64,000 bases of DNA from JAAFHB01 sp942493325 (GCA_942493325.1 OW818689.1:5022001-5086000); one strand, 5' to 3'. Shown: positions 9,357 through 18,721, counted from the stretch's first letter. Notes: generated from the sequence alone by a model not told the origin. Program-made: numbers and translations.

Positions 9357-9711
9357 ATAATTATTTAAAAAATGAATGATAGGATAAAGGTGTGAAACGT
9401 ATTATATTTCACCGCAATATATAAAAATACAGCTAATTATAAGTGACCGGGTGACTGCTATTCATAATTGAGCAAAACTAACAAACCACATTTCTTTATT
9501 TAATAAGTCACCCGGTCACTCACCTTGAGATTCAGAAGTGACCGGGTGACTGCGATTCAAAATTGAGCAAAACTAATGGGCTTCTTTTCTTTCCTTAAAA
9601 AGTCACCCGGTCACTTTCACCTGACTCGTCCTGCCCTGCTAATGACATTTTTTATTTGCCCCGTCTCCCCGTCGCCCCATCGCCCTGTCGCAGTAGCCTG
9701 CCTCCTGATGC
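9357..9711. other. Intergenic region holding tandem hairpin repeats
   Basis: 355 bp between the antiporter start (reading leftward) and the pfkA stop. The centre is occupied by two tandem inverted-repeat units (listed separately). The remainder is a C-rich stretch (about 9655-9705) with CCCCGTCTCCCCGTCGCCCC-like low complexity. I see no gene. Confidence 0.7.
9441..9615. repeat. Two tandem copies of an inverted-repeat intergenic element
   Basis: Unit 1: AGTGACCGGGTGACT (9442-9456) with its exact reverse complement at 9506-9520. Unit 2: the same arm at 9537-9551 with the complement at 9601-9615. After the left arm both units continue with nearly the same ~29 bases (TG, then an ATTCA-AATTGAGCAAAACTAA stretch with two differences), so the 95-bp unit was duplicated. 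Each arm is itself almost palindromic. Similar in plan to the repeat at 4568-4635. Possibly a REP/MITE-like element; no transposase is near. Confidence 0.85.
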
Positions 9712-10734
9712 CTACGAAGACAAGATACGGATTGAATCGAGTAATTTCGGATTCAGTTCCTTGTCGTATTTTATGGCTTTATTAAATGGGACTAAAGCTA
9801 TTTCGTCGTTTTCGATTCCAACCATTACACTTTGCTGATCGTCGAGTAATGTTTCAACTGCGGCGACACCCAGGCGACTGGCCAGTATCCGGTCGGTGGC
9901 AGTTGGAGTTCCGCCACGCTGAATGTGTCCAAGCACTGTAACCCTGACATCATATTGCGGATAATCTTTTTCAACCTGTTTGGCGATATGGAAAGCTCCA
10001 CCTGCTTTTTCACCTTCGGCAACAAGGACAATGGAAGAGTTTTTACTTTTCCGGTAACCCGTTTTGATGAAGTTTTCAAGCGTTTTAAGGTCGGTATCGG
10101 TTTCCGGAATGAGTACCGCTTCTGCGCCTGACGCAATTCCTCCGTTCAGGGCGAGAAAGCCGGCATCGCGGCCCATCACTTCAATAAAGAAGAGACGTTC
10201 ATGTGAGGTTGCGGTATCGCGTATCTTATCAACGGCTTCAATAATTGTATTCAGCGCCGTGTCGTATCCGATCGTAAAATCGGTTCCAAACAAATCGTTG
10301 TCGATCGTTCCGGGTACTCCGACAATCGGAAATCCAAATTCCTGGGCAAAGATTCGGGCACCCGTAAAAGTACCATCGCCACCGATCACGATTAGTGCAT
10401 CGATACCTGCATCACGCAGATTCTGGTTGGCCTTTTCGCGGCCTTCCTTGTCGAAAAATTCCTTGCTGCGGGCCGTTTTTAGAATGGTTCCTCCAAGCTG
10501 GATGATATTACTGACATCACCCGAAGCGAGAGGCTTAAAATTATTTTCGATCAAACCCTTATATCCATGTAAAATTCCCACAACCTCACGGCCATAAAAA
10601 ATAGCCGTACGGGTTACAGCACGTACTGCGGCATTCATGCCGGGTGCATCGCCCCCGGAAGTTAAAACCCCAATCTTCCTGATCGGATTGTCATTATAAT
10701 CATCCGGCATTGAAATCCTGTTTGCTTTGCCCAT
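9712..10734 (-). CDS. pfkA: ATP-dependent 6-phosphofructokinase
   Basis: 340 residues. The ATP-binding TSGGDAPGMN loop is at about 25-34, the GGDGT motif near 119, PGTIDND with the catalytic Asp near 143 and the substrate-binding EVMGRDAGFLA segment near 185; LGHIQRGG near the C-terminal side is also typical. It phosphorylates fructose 6-phosphate in glycolysis. The G-G-D-G-T loop indicates ATP rather than pyrophosphate as donor. A TAnnTTTG -7 element sits 22 bp upstream, and no close partner gene is co-oriented in an overlapping way, so it probably has its own promoter. Confidence 0.95.
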   Translation of the reverse strand: MGKANRISMPDDYNDNPIRKIGVLTSGGDAPGMNAAVRAVTRTAIFYGREVVGILHGYKGLIENNFKPLASGDVSNIIQLGGTILKTARSKEFFDKEGREKANQNLRDAGIDALIVIGGDGTFTGARIFAQEFGFPIVGVPGTIDNDLFGTDFTIGYDTALNTIIEAVDKIRDTATSHERLFFIEVMGRDAGFLALNGGIASGAEAVLIPETDTDLKTLENFIKTGYRKSKNSSIVLVAEGEKAGGAFHIAKQVEKDYPQYDVRVTVLGHIQRGGTPTATDRILASRLGVAAVETLLDDQQSVMVGIENDEIALVPFNKAIKYDKELNPKLLDSIRILSS

Positions 10735-10755
10735 TTTACTATATTTTTAAGAATG

Positions 10756-10763
10756 CAAATTTA
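10756..10763 (-). promoter_or_regulatory. -7 promoter element of pfkA
   Basis: On the minus strand TAAATTTG fits the Bacteroidota -7 consensus TAnnTTTG, 22 bp before the pfkA ATG. No good TTG at the -33 spacing was found, so the call rests on the -7 element alone. Confidence 0.55.
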
Positions 10764-10801
10764 GCGTGAAAAAGAAGTTCCCTGGAAATTTGTGGTTAAA
10801 T

Positions 10802-11668
10802 TTACTTAAACTTTTCGAATGCCATCTGATGCAAAGCCGAAGCTACATCCTCGAGCAGATTTTTTGGGGTTGAGGTCGCACCACAGATTCCCACCGATTC
10901 AACATCCTGAATCCATTGTTTATCAATTTCCTGTATTGATGAGATAAATTTGCTGTTGGGATTTACTGATTTACAGATATTGTACAACATTTTTCCATTC
11001 GAACTTTTCAGACCACTTACAAAAATAATTAACCCGAACCGTGCAGAAAACTCCCTGATAGCAGGAATACGGTTGGCGACTTGCCGGCATACTGTATCGT
11101 GAATATTTACCGGTATATCGATCGCCCTTTGTTTTAACTCCTCGGCCAGCAGATTAAAACCTTCAAGATCTTTGGTTGTCTGCGAATAAAGTTCGATCGG
11201 GCGTGTAAAGTCAATCTTATCGATCTCGTCCGTATTTTCTATCACTATCGCCTCCCCGTTTGTCTGACCTACAAGTCCGTTTACCTCGGCATGGCCTTTC
11301 TTGCCAAAAATAACGAATTGGGTATTATTATCCGTTTCATGCCCTGAACGTATACGCTGCTGCAGTTTAAGAACCACCGGACAGGTCGCATCAATAAGCC
11401 GTATATTATTTTGCCGTGCGTATTCGTAGGTCGATGGCGGTTCACCATGGGCACGTAGGAGCACCGTGACATCTTTCATGGTAAAATAATGTTCATGGTC
11501 GATCGTGATTAATCCTTTTTTTGTAAGTCGTTCCACTTCTGCATCGCTGTGTACAATATCACCCAGGCAATATAGCACATCCTGTACCTGAAGGGTTTCC
11601 TCCACTTTGCGGATCGCTTCAACCACCCCAAAACAAAATCCCGAATTTTTATCGATCTCTATAATCAT
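10802..11668 (-). CDS. ispH: 4-hydroxy-3-methylbut-2-enyl diphosphate reductase
   Basis: 288 residues, full length for the family. The three cluster-binding cysteines are C12 (SGFCFGV), C96 (DATCPVV) and C194 (DTVCRQV), matching the spacing of characterised IspH; the HGEPP and SQTT motifs are also present. IspH makes IPP and DMAPP from HMBPP as the last step of the MEP pathway, using a [4Fe-4S] cluster. ispF of the same pathway is at 36051. It lies downstream of cmk on the same strand, separated by a short tandem repeat. Confidence 0.95.
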   Translation of the reverse strand: MIIEIDKNSGFCFGVVEAIRKVEETLQVQDVLYCLGDIVHSDAEVERLTKKGLITIDHEHYFTMKDVTVLLRAHGEPPSTYEYARQNNIRLIDATCPVVLKLQQRIRSGHETDNNTQFVIFGKKGHAEVNGLVGQTNGEAIVIENTDEIDKIDFTRPIELYSQTTKDLEGFNLLAEELKQRAIDIPVNIHDTVCRQVANRIPAIREFSARFGLIIFVSGLKSSNGKMLYNICKSVNPNSKFISSIQEIDKQWIQDVESVGICGATSTPKNLLEDVASALHQMAFEKFK

Positions 11669-11682
11669 TAAATCATACTTCT

Positions 11683-11724
11683 TAAATCCTAAATCCTAAA
11701 TCCTAAATCCCAAATCCTAAATCA
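11683..11724. repeat. Tandem heptamer repeat (AAATCCT)n
   Basis: Five to six copies of AAATCCT, one with a C for T, fill nearly the whole spacer between the cmk stop and the ispH start. The tract length can change by slippage and would alter the cmk-ispH distance or the ispH leader. Confidence 0.85.
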
Positions 11725-12414
11725 CTTTCCTTCAATATGACTCAGTATCCAGCTGAGCTGTTCTTCACGGGTCATAAAGCTATTGTCCAGGATGACAGCA
11801 TCGTCTGCCTTGCGTAACGGACTCTCTTCCCGGGTTTCATCGTACCGGTCGCGTTCAATGATATTGGCTTTGATTTCTTCGTAACTAACCGATTCACCCT
11901 TTGCGGTAAGTTCGTCATACCGTCGCCTGGCCCTTACATCTGGCTGGGCGGTCATAAATATTTTCAGTTCGGCTTCGGGAAAGACGACCGTTCCGATATC
12001 GCGACCATCCATCACGATTCCTTTCGATTTCCCCATCTCCTGCTGAAGAGCAACAAGCAGGTGGCGTACTTCAGCAATTGCCGCTACGGGACTAACATAC
12101 TGAGATACCGTAAGCAGCCGGATTTCATTTTCGACATTCTCTCCGTTTAACCAGATGTCGTTATGTTGGGTCTCAGGATTAAACCTGAACGAAACCTTAA
12201 TCTTGTCAAGACTGGCAACGAGTTTGTTAATATTAACTTTCCCGTTTTCAATCAGTTTGTGGCGAAGGCAAAAAAGCGTAACGGCCCGGTACATGGCACC
12301 CGAATCGATAAAGATGTAATTCAGTTTTCTGGCTAAATCCTTGGCTACTGTACTCTTTCCACACGAGGAGTGTCCATCGATGGCTATGATGATTTTATTG
12401 ATATTCTCAGGCAT
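11722..12414 (-). CDS. cmk: (d)CMP kinase
   Basis: 230 residues from the ATG at 12414. The P-loop GHSSCGKST covers residues 14-22; DSGAMYRAVT, MDGRDIGTVVFP and RRYDELTAKG follow, all typical of cytidylate kinase, which phosphorylates CMP and dCMP with ATP. A longer frame could begin with TTG at 12438, but that TTG is part of the -7 promoter element, so the leader would be too short; the downstream ATG is the better start. ispH follows on the same strand after the heptamer repeat. Confidence 0.93.
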   Translation of the reverse strand: MPENINKIIIAIDGHSSCGKSTVAKDLARKLNYIFIDSGAMYRAVTLFCLRHKLIENGKVNINKLVASLDKIKVSFRFNPETQHNDIWLNGENVENEIRLLTVSQYVSPVAAIAEVRHLLVALQQEMGKSKGIVMDGRDIGTVVFPEAELKIFMTAQPDVRARRRYDELTAKGESVSYEEIKANIIERDRYDETREESPLRKADDAVILDNSFMTREEQLSWILSHIEGK

Positions 12415-12435
12415 TTCAGAAATGAATAATCGAAA

Positions 12436-12443
12436 CAAAGATA
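12436..12443 (-). promoter_or_regulatory. -7 promoter element of cmk (decides the start codon)
   Basis: Minus-strand TATCTTTG is a perfect TAnnTTTG, placing transcription start near 12430 and the cmk ATG (12414) about 16 bases later. It overlaps the alternative upstream TTG codon. Confidence 0.65.
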
Positions 12444-12459
12444 ACGTTTAAGAAGATTG

Positions 12460-12951
12460 TTAAAGATTTTCGCGCTTTAGTTTTTCAACTACTTCGTAAA
12501 CAATAGGGCAGAGCTCCCGGTTAAGCATCGTGAGATCCAGTAGCTGATAGAACCGGCGCCGGTCGGTGTGCGGATATTCCCGGCAAGCCTTTGGCCTGAA
12601 CTCATAGATCAGGCAATAGTTGTCTGGCATCAGAAAAGGGCATGGCGTTTCATTGAAAACATAACACTGATCCTCATCTATGTGCAGGTAGCGGGCAATA
12701 AAATCAACATCCTTCATTTTAAGGCGATGGGCAATCCGTTCGATATCTTTACCTGTGATGGAGGGACTGATTGATTTACAGCAATTACCACAGGTCAGAC
12801 AATCGAACTGGTCCGATACCTTGTTATGAAGACGGTGGATAATATCATCGAGTTGTTTGGGCTTTTTCCGTTTGAGTTTTGTGAAAAAAACATTGGTTTC
12901 TTCCTGGTTCTGCTGTGCGAGCGCTTTTACGTTGTCTTTATCTGTCTCCAT
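12460..12951 (-). CDS. YkgJ/YcgN-type Cys-cluster protein
   Basis: 163 residues. The motif CLTCGNCC gives C51, C54, C57 and C58; further cysteines occur in DQCYVF, TPCPFL, NYCLIY and KACREYP. This is the zinc/iron-chelating domain of the PF03692 family (CxxCGxCC), small cytoplasmic proteins of unknown function thought to bind a metal or cluster. Co-oriented with the EamA transporter gene, whose stop lies 14 bp upstream of this... it is the next gene downstream in that transcript's direction of reading only if the transporter is read first; spacing on the minus strand is compatible with co-transcription. Confidence 0.8.
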   Translation of the reverse strand: METDKDNVKALAQQNQEETNVFFTKLKRKKPKQLDDIIHRLHNKVSDQFDCLTCGNCCKSISPSITGKDIERIAHRLKMKDVDFIARYLHIDEDQCYVFNETPCPFLMPDNYCLIYEFRPKACREYPHTDRRRFYQLLDLTMLNRELCPIVYEVVEKLKRENL

Positions 12952-12965
12952 AAATGATTTAATAT

Positions 12966-13892
12966 TTACCTCCCTCCATGCTGTTGAATGGAAACTAATC
13001 GGGCGATGAATTTTCTCATTCTGACCTGTGCGATAAACAGACCAGCTATCACGACGACTATTCCCACAACTTTTCTGAAGGCTAGGGGTTCATCCAGGAT
13101 ATACCAGGCGAAAATTGCCGTCAAAACCGGGATGATATTGATGAATATATTGGCGCCATTGATCCCCAGGTTTTTAACACTGTAGGTAAAAAGGATAAAG
13201 GCGATGCACGAAGCAAATACGGCAAGTTTTACGATGGCTATGAATGCATCCGGATTAAAAGGCGTATTTAACAAAGTCCTGCTTTCAAAAATCAGCCATA
13301 GCGGCAGAAAGAAAAAGATGCCGATAAAGTTCTGATAAGTGATAATGGTTGTGATGTTGTACTTCGTTGAAAGGTCCTTTAAAACAACCGTATAACTGAT
13401 GGCCGAAAATACAGCCAGAAATAAGAGACCAATTCCAAGTGGAGAGGCCATAAAATTATGCGCATCGTCAAAAACTACAATGCCCACCCCAAAAAACGAA
13501 AGCAAAATCCCGATTAGGCTTCGTAACGGCAATTTTTCACTTTGAAAACGTGAAGCTGCCATTGGAGAAAACAAAGGGATTGTTGCAATGATGATAGCAC
13601 CCATGGTGCTTGAAACATAAAGCAATCCAAAGCTTTCGCCCATAAAATAAAGGAAAGGTTCAAAAAATGCGAGTAACAGAAAAGTCCGGTAATCTTTCTT
13701 TTCAATTTTCATCAATTTTCCGATAATCCGCCCATAGATCAACATCAGGATTGTGGCGATGACGAGCCGGAAAAAAACGGTCGTAAGCGGACCATAAGAA
13801 ACGTAAACCTCTTTCACCCAGACAAAAGAAAATGCCCAAAAAACCATTGCGAAAATTACCGCGAGATAAACCAGTCCTTTCTTTTGCCTCAT
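12966..13892 (-). CDS. EamA/DMT-family transporter
   Basis: 308 residues from the ATG at 13892, with ten predicted transmembrane helices in two EamA halves (about 3-135 and 150-285); the segment AVIFAMVFWAFSFVWVKEVY and the PLFSPMAA loop are typical of drug/metabolite transporters. Substrate unknown. The track-length frame could start 16 codons earlier, but a TACTTTTG promoter element lies inside that extension, so the internal ATG is chosen. The Cys-cluster gene follows 14 bp after its stop, suggesting a two-gene operon. Confidence 0.88.
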   Translation of the reverse strand: MRQKKGLVYLAVIFAMVFWAFSFVWVKEVYVSYGPLTTVFFRLVIATILMLIYGRIIGKLMKIEKKDYRTFLLLAFFEPFLYFMGESFGLLYVSSTMGAIIIATIPLFSPMAASRFQSEKLPLRSLIGILLSFFGVGIVVFDDAHNFMASPLGIGLLFLAVFSAISYTVVLKDLSTKYNITTIITYQNFIGIFFFLPLWLIFESRTLLNTPFNPDAFIAIVKLAVFASCIAFILFTYSVKNLGINGANIFINIIPVLTAIFAWYILDEPLAFRKVVGIVVVIAGLFIAQVRMRKFIARLVSIQQHGGR

Positions 13893-13909
13893 ATAAAAAT
13901 TTTGAACTG

Positions 13910-13917
13910 CAAAAGTA
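13910..13917 (-). promoter_or_regulatory. -7 promoter element of the EamA transporter gene
   Basis: Minus-strand TACTTTTG matches TAnnTTTG and lies 17 bp upstream of the chosen ATG, inside the upstream extension of the reading frame. It supports the shorter protein. Confidence 0.55.
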
Positions 13918-14184
13918 GGATTAATTACGCATAGAACCATCGGTATGCTTCTTCAAGGCGTATACCGGAATGATAACAGGAGGGAAGTGGATTTTGTGGG
14001 TAACAATAAGAAAAGGAAAAAATGTTCAGAATTGATTTTTTATTAATAAATTTGTTAAATAGTTTTGATTCCTGACCGAACTTGTATTTAACTGATTAAT
14101 AACAGCCAATACAGGTATCCTGCACAATGAAATTTTCCGGAAAGCTAAAGTTCACCAACACACATTGCAAAAAAACGATCTTAA

Positions 14185-16557
14185 ATGACAGCAAATAATG
14201 ATGGAATTCGCCATTTGAACGAAAAGCTTGAAACGCTGTTGAAAAGACAGGTTGATTTTTCGGTTGAGATTGATCAGTTGCGTAAAGAGATCAATCTCCT
14301 GAGAAAGCCGCAGCGTACAACACAGGTTGTGGAAAACAGGGAAACAGAAGCTGATCAACCGTTAGTGCCGGGTGGAAAAGAAGCAGACAAAGAAGTGATA
14401 ACACCCATCGGTCAACGATACATTGCGCCCAGGTCTGCGGTAGTCACGGGGGTTTCATCCCCATCAAAACAAAGGCCTCCGAATGTTAAATCTGACCTTG
14501 AAAAATTCATCGGTGAGAATCTGATTAATAAAATCGGTATTGCCATTACCGTAATTGGTGTGGCGATAGGGGCAAAGTATTCCATCGAACACCAGCTGAT
14601 CAGTCCACTCACACGTATTATTCTCGGCTACCTCATGGGGTTGGGATTGTTGGGGGTCGGAATAAAATTGAAACAGAATTACGAAAACTATAGTGCCGTT
14701 CTTGTAAGCGGAGCAATGGCCATTATGTATTTCATAACCTATGCGGGATATAGTTTTTATGACCTGTTCCCCCAGTCGGTTGCTTTTGGTCTGATGGTAA
14801 TTTTCACAGCATTTACAGTTGTGGCAGCAATCAGATTTAACAATGTCGTTATTGCGCATATCGGATTGGTTGGTGCTTATGCTGTTCCATTCTTATTGAG
14901 TGAAGATTCCGGCAGGGTTGAGATATTGTTTAGTTACATGGCCATAATCAATATTGGTGTCCTGATGATAGCCTTCCTGAAGTATTGGAAATCATTGTAT
15001 TATTCTTCATTTATAGTCACCTGGCTCATCTTTTTTTCGTGGTTCAATAACAATTACCAGCAGAGTGAGCATTTTGGTCTCTCGCTTATTTTCCTTTCAA
15101 TCTTCTTCTTAACTTTTTATATAGTATTTCTTGCCTATAAACTTCGCAAAAATGAGAAGTTCGATACGGACGATATCCTGTTGTTACTTGCGAACTCATT
15201 TATTTTCTATTTCATTGGTTATGCTGTTTTTGAATCACACCAGGCAGGAGAAAATTTACTGGGATTATTCACTTTCGGTAATGCTGTTATACATTTTGTG
15301 ATAAGTATTGTAATTTACAGGCAGATGCTCGTTGACCGAAACCTGTTTTACCTGATTGCGGGGCTGGTTTTGATCTTTATTACAATTGCCATACCGGTTC
15401 AATGGGACGGGAATTGGGTAACCTTGTTGTGGACGCTTGAAGCTGCGTTGTTATTTTGGATCGGCAGGACGAAAGGTGTTCCTGATTACGAAAAATTATC
15501 CTATCCGCTCATGTTTCTGGCTTTTTTCAGCATTATTCACGATTGGTTAACGATCTATACCAGTTACAACCCTGAACTGCCTGATACCAGGATTGCCCTG
15601 TTTTTAAATATCAATTTTCTGACATCTCTGTTTTTCATTGGATCTTTTGGTTTCATTAATTACCTGAACAGCAATAAAAAATATAGTCCGGCCAGGTTTG
15701 CTCAAAATTCAATTAATTCCCTGGTTTCATTTTCTGTTCCCGCTATTCTATTTATCGCACTTTACTATTCCTTCAGAGTGGAAATTTCAACCTGGTGGAA
15801 CCAGTTGTATATTGACTCCACGCATTCGGTTAATCCGGAAAGTCTGCAAAGAAATTCTGATAGGGGAAATGAAGACTTAATGATGTTTAAAATAATCTGG
15901 ATCATTAACTATTCATTGTTGTTTTTCTCCATTGCATCATTTATTAATAACAGGAAACTCAGGAGTGATGAGTTAGGCTTTATCAATATAGGTTTAGGCA
16001 CTTATGCGATACTTGCATTTCTTACCGTTGGATTGTATCACCTGAGTGAGTTAAGGGAAAGCTATATCAGGCTGGTCGATTCGGGTGTTGGGGGACATTT
16101 TTACTCCATCGGGATAAGATACGTGTCATTTGCCCTGATCGGACTAATGTTTATATCAATATACGATTCTATCAGGCAGGATTTTTTAACGCGATATCCT
16201 ATAAATTTTAATATCGCATTTGATTTATTACTTTATATTTCGGTATTGTGGATTGCGAGCAGCGAGCTCATTACCTGGCTCGACATTATGAAATTCTCAG
16301 AATCCGATAAACTGGGATTGAGTATTTTGTGGGGTGTATATGCTTTGATACTGATTGGAGTGGGAATCTGGCAGCGGAAAAAACATCTTCGTGTAGGCGC
16401 TATTTTACTCTTTACAGTAACCCTCATTAAGCTCTTTTTCTATGATATCTCGCATCTCGATACTGTTGCAAAAACCATTGTTTTCGTTTCCCTTGGGGTA
16501 TTGCTTTTAATCATTTCCTTCCTGTACAATAAATATAAAATCCTAATTGCGGAATAG
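14185..16557 (+). CDS. DUF2339 polytopic membrane protein
   Basis: 790 residues. An N-terminal cytoplasmic coiled coil (about 7-46, heptads of L/I) and a charged linker precede a membrane domain from about residue 103 to 785 with more than 20 predicted helices. The first helix region FIGENLINKIGIAITVIGVAIG-like pattern (FIGENLINKIG) and the VLVSGAMAIMYF segment are typical of DUF2339 (COG5373). These large proteins have no known activity; a transport or envelope role is only a guess. No partner gene is close. Confidence 0.85.
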   Translation: MTANNDGIRHLNEKLETLLKRQVDFSVEIDQLRKEINLLRKPQRTTQVVENRETEADQPLVPGGKEADKEVITPIGQRYIAPRSAVVTGVSSPSKQRPPNVKSDLEKFIGENLINKIGIAITVIGVAIGAKYSIEHQLISPLTRIILGYLMGLGLLGVGIKLKQNYENYSAVLVSGAMAIMYFITYAGYSFYDLFPQSVAFGLMVIFTAFTVVAAIRFNNVVIAHIGLVGAYAVPFLLSEDSGRVEILFSYMAIINIGVLMIAFLKYWKSLYYSSFIVTWLIFFSWFNNNYQQSEHFGLSLIFLSIFFLTFYIVFLAYKLRKNEKFDTDDILLLLANSFIFYFIGYAVFESHQAGENLLGLFTFGNAVIHFVISIVIYRQMLVDRNLFYLIAGLVLIFITIAIPVQWDGNWVTLLWTLEAALLFWIGRTKGVPDYEKLSYPLMFLAFFSIIHDWLTIYTSYNPELPDTRIALFLNINFLTSLFFIGSFGFINYLNSNKKYSPARFAQNSINSLVSFSVPAILFIALYYSFRVEISTWWNQLYIDSTHSVNPESLQRNSDRGNEDLMMFKIIWIINYSLLFFSIASFINNRKLRSDELGFINIGLGTYAILAFLTVGLYHLSELRESYIRLVDSGVGGHFYSIGIRYVSFALIGLMFISIYDSIRQDFLTRYPINFNIAFDLLLYISVLWIASSELITWLDIMKFSESDKLGLSILWGVYALILIGVGIWQRKKHLRVGAILLFTVTLIKLFFYDISHLDTVAKTIVFVSLGVLLLIISFLYNKYKILIAE

Positions 16558-16738
16558 GAATTAAGTGGAATTGGGAGTAAATAATATGAAATTTGTTGTT
16601 GGACACAAAACCTTTTCAAGGCAAAAACTGTAACAAATCCAATTTTTTTTCGTTATTTGTGAATGTAGTGAACGCTTCGGGGATGTATGTTGCATCTTTT
16701 TTATAAATCATCCTGCATTCATTGTATTTAAAAATTTG

Positions 16739-17074
16739 ATGGCAGGAAAAATCAGACAGGCTATGAGTCAGGAAATTGAAACAATAAAAATGAAACCTTC
16801 GGAAACCGTTAAAGTTGAACTTATCAGCAGAGGTGCATTAGGTTTACAATTATTCTGTAAAATGGATACCGATTCAATTGTTGAAGTGAACCGGCTTGAG
16901 CCCACGATCACCAAATCGGACACGATTTTGGCCGGTGATCCGATGGAGGCAATTTTCGAAATTAAATCGCTTCAGACAGGTACAGTTACGATTACTTTTT
17001 ATGAATCTCAACCCTGGAATAAAGAATTTAAGGAGATTGTTCAAAAAATAATAACTGTTGAAGTGGCGGAATAA
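16739..17074 (+). CDS. Small chagasin-like (I42) protein
   Basis: 111 residues, start ATG at 16739 preferred over an overlapping TTG. No signal peptide. The second half (DPMEAIFEIKSLQTGTVTI, then ESQPWNKE) follows the pattern of chagasin/I42 cysteine-peptidase inhibitors, where an FxAxxxG segment leads to a RPW motif near the end (here QPW). The usual NPTTGY loop is not recognisable, so inhibitory function is doubtful. It is convergent with the M28 peptidase gene, 15 bp apart, which may be coincidence. Confidence 0.55.
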   Translation: MAGKIRQAMSQEIETIKMKPSETVKVELISRGALGLQLFCKMDTDSIVEVNRLEPTITKSDTILAGDPMEAIFEIKSLQTGTVTITFYESQPWNKEFKEIVQKIITVEVAE

Positions 17075-17089
17075 TTCGATCACTTGATT

Positions 17090-18721
17090 TTATTTTCGCG
17101 AAATCTCCTTTACAGTTTTAAATTCAGAATCGGCATTCCATACCGGCCAGGCTTCGGAATTCGCCAGGTTTGTTCCAACAAGGAAGAGGAGTCTGGCATC
17201 TTCGACGATTCCGCTTAAATCGTCAGTTGCCGGATGATATTCGTCGAACGGGCTGTGATAAACTACTTTCCAGTAGTGATCCAGGATTTTCAGGGTTTCC
17301 TCCTTTCCGGTTTTCATGGCATCACTATACCCTTTGGCATAAATGGCAGGTACCCCTTTTTTTACGAAAGGAAAATGATCGGATCTGAAAAACATCCCAT
17401 TTTCGGGATTCGGATCAGGCGCTATGTATCTTCCCTGTTTTTCCGCTTCGGTACGTACCCAACCATCCAGTTCCGACTGTCCGATTCCTGTAAGAGTAAC
17501 ATCTTTAAATTTTCCAAGGAACAACATCACATCGGTATTGATGCACGCCACTGTTTTTGCCATGGGGAAAAATGGATGTTCGGCATAATAGGACGAGCCC
17601 AATAAACCCGACTCTTCACCGGTAACCGACAAAAATAAAACAGACCGCTTGGGTGCCGGGCCATTTTTAAACCCTCGTGCAATTTCGAGCATCCACGCCA
17701 CAGCACTGGCATTGTCAGTCGCCCCGTTGTAAATACTGTCGTTATTAACAGGGATTCCTACTCCCAGGTGATCCCAATGTGCTGTATAAACCACCACTTC
17801 ATCGGGATGGATACTGCCGCGAATCAATCCGCAAACATTCTTCGAAGTATTATTTTCGAAACTGCTTTGCATCCGGCCAGATACCTTTACCGGCAAAGCA
17901 ACCGGTTTAAAATCCTTCAACACAGCCATCTTTTTGGCCTGATTAAAACTCATTCCGCAAGAAGCGAATAATTGCTCCGCAGCCGTTTGTGTGATCCAAC
18001 CTTCGAAGGCGCATCGATCAAGGTAATTATTATCCGGTTTCAGATACAATTGAGTCGTTTCTCCATTATTGCGGACAACCTGCCAGGGGTATCCCGCCGG
18101 ACCTGTTTCATGAATAATCAGGCATCCTTTTGCTCCACGACGTGCCGCCTCTTCAAATTTATACGTCCAGCGACCATAATAAGTCATCGTATTGCCTTTG
18201 AAATAATTATCCGAGGTTCCGTATCCTGGGTCATTCACAAAAACCAGAATAGTCTTGTCTTTCAAATCCATTCCCTGGAAATCATCACGACTATATTCGG
18301 GAGCAGTGATGCCAAAACCTGCAAATACAAGTTCCGATTGATCAAGTGTTTGTTCTTTTTCCACCCGGCGTGAAAACGTCACATAATCAACCATTTTCAG
18401 AAAATTTAGCTGACCCTTCGGCGTATCGAAAGTGAGTGTATCCGATATTTTCTGGTTTATCGCGAGCAGGGGAACCTCCTGGAAGTAACTTCCGTTATTT
18501 GCCGGTTCCAAACCGATTTCCTTCATCTGACCTGCAATATACTCAACCGTTATATTTTCTGTTGACGACATGGGCATACGACCAAGATACCTGTCGGACG
18601 AAAGTTCTGCAATGTGTTTTTCGATTTTTTTATAGTGAATAATCGCTTCGCCCGTATTTTTATTTGTTGAAGTACAGGAGAATACAAAGGCTGCGCTTAG
18701 AAGAATCCAATTTTTTTTCAT
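17090..18721 (-). CDS. M28-family zinc peptidase lipoprotein with PA domain
   Basis: 543 residues, signal peptide ending in a lipobox (AAFVFSC, C16), so an exported lipoprotein. A protease-associated (PA) insert lies about 120-290. The M28 zinc motifs are all present: TAHWDHLG (His), GATDNASA (Asp), TGEESGLLGS (catalytic Glu and ligand), NTDVM (Asp) and SDHFPF (His). It should be a di-zinc aminopeptidase acting in the periplasm or on the surface. It stands alone; the accessory island begins just upstream of its promoter region. Confidence 0.92.
   Translation of the reverse strand: MKKNWILLSAAFVFSCTSTNKNTGEAIIHYKKIEKHIAELSSDRYLGRMPMSSTENITVEYIAGQMKEIGLEPANNGSYFQEVPLLAINQKISDTLTFDTPKGQLNFLKMVDYVTFSRRVEKEQTLDQSELVFAGFGITAPEYSRDDFQGMDLKDKTILVFVNDPGYGTSDNYFKGNTMTYYGRWTYKFEEAARRGAKGCLIIHETGPAGYPWQVVRNNGETTQLYLKPDNNYLDRCAFEGWITQTAAEQLFASCGMSFNQAKKMAVLKDFKPVALPVKVSGRMQSSFENNTSKNVCGLIRGSIHPDEVVVYTAHWDHLGVGIPVNNDSIYNGATDNASAVAWMLEIARGFKNGPAPKRSVLFLSVTGEESGLLGSSYYAEHPFFPMAKTVACINTDVMLFLGKFKDVTLTGIGQSELDGWVRTEAEKQGRYIAPDPNPENGMFFRSDHFPFVKKGVPAIYAKGYSDAMKTGKEETLKILDHYWKVVYHSPFDEYHPATDDLSGIVEDARLLFLVGTNLANSEAWPVWNADSEFKTVKEISRK

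Noticed and set aside
9441..9615. Possible CRISPR array
   Set aside because: Only two units, arms are inverted rather than direct repeats, spacers are themselves repeated, and no cas gene is near.
10064..10597. 177-codon plus-strand open frame
   Set aside because: Antisense to pfkA, whose protein is clearly recognised; no domain or start signal in the antisense frame.
12415..12438. Longer cmk starting at TTG 12438
   Set aside because: The TTG is part of the TATCTTTG -7 element, so it would be upstream of the transcription start.
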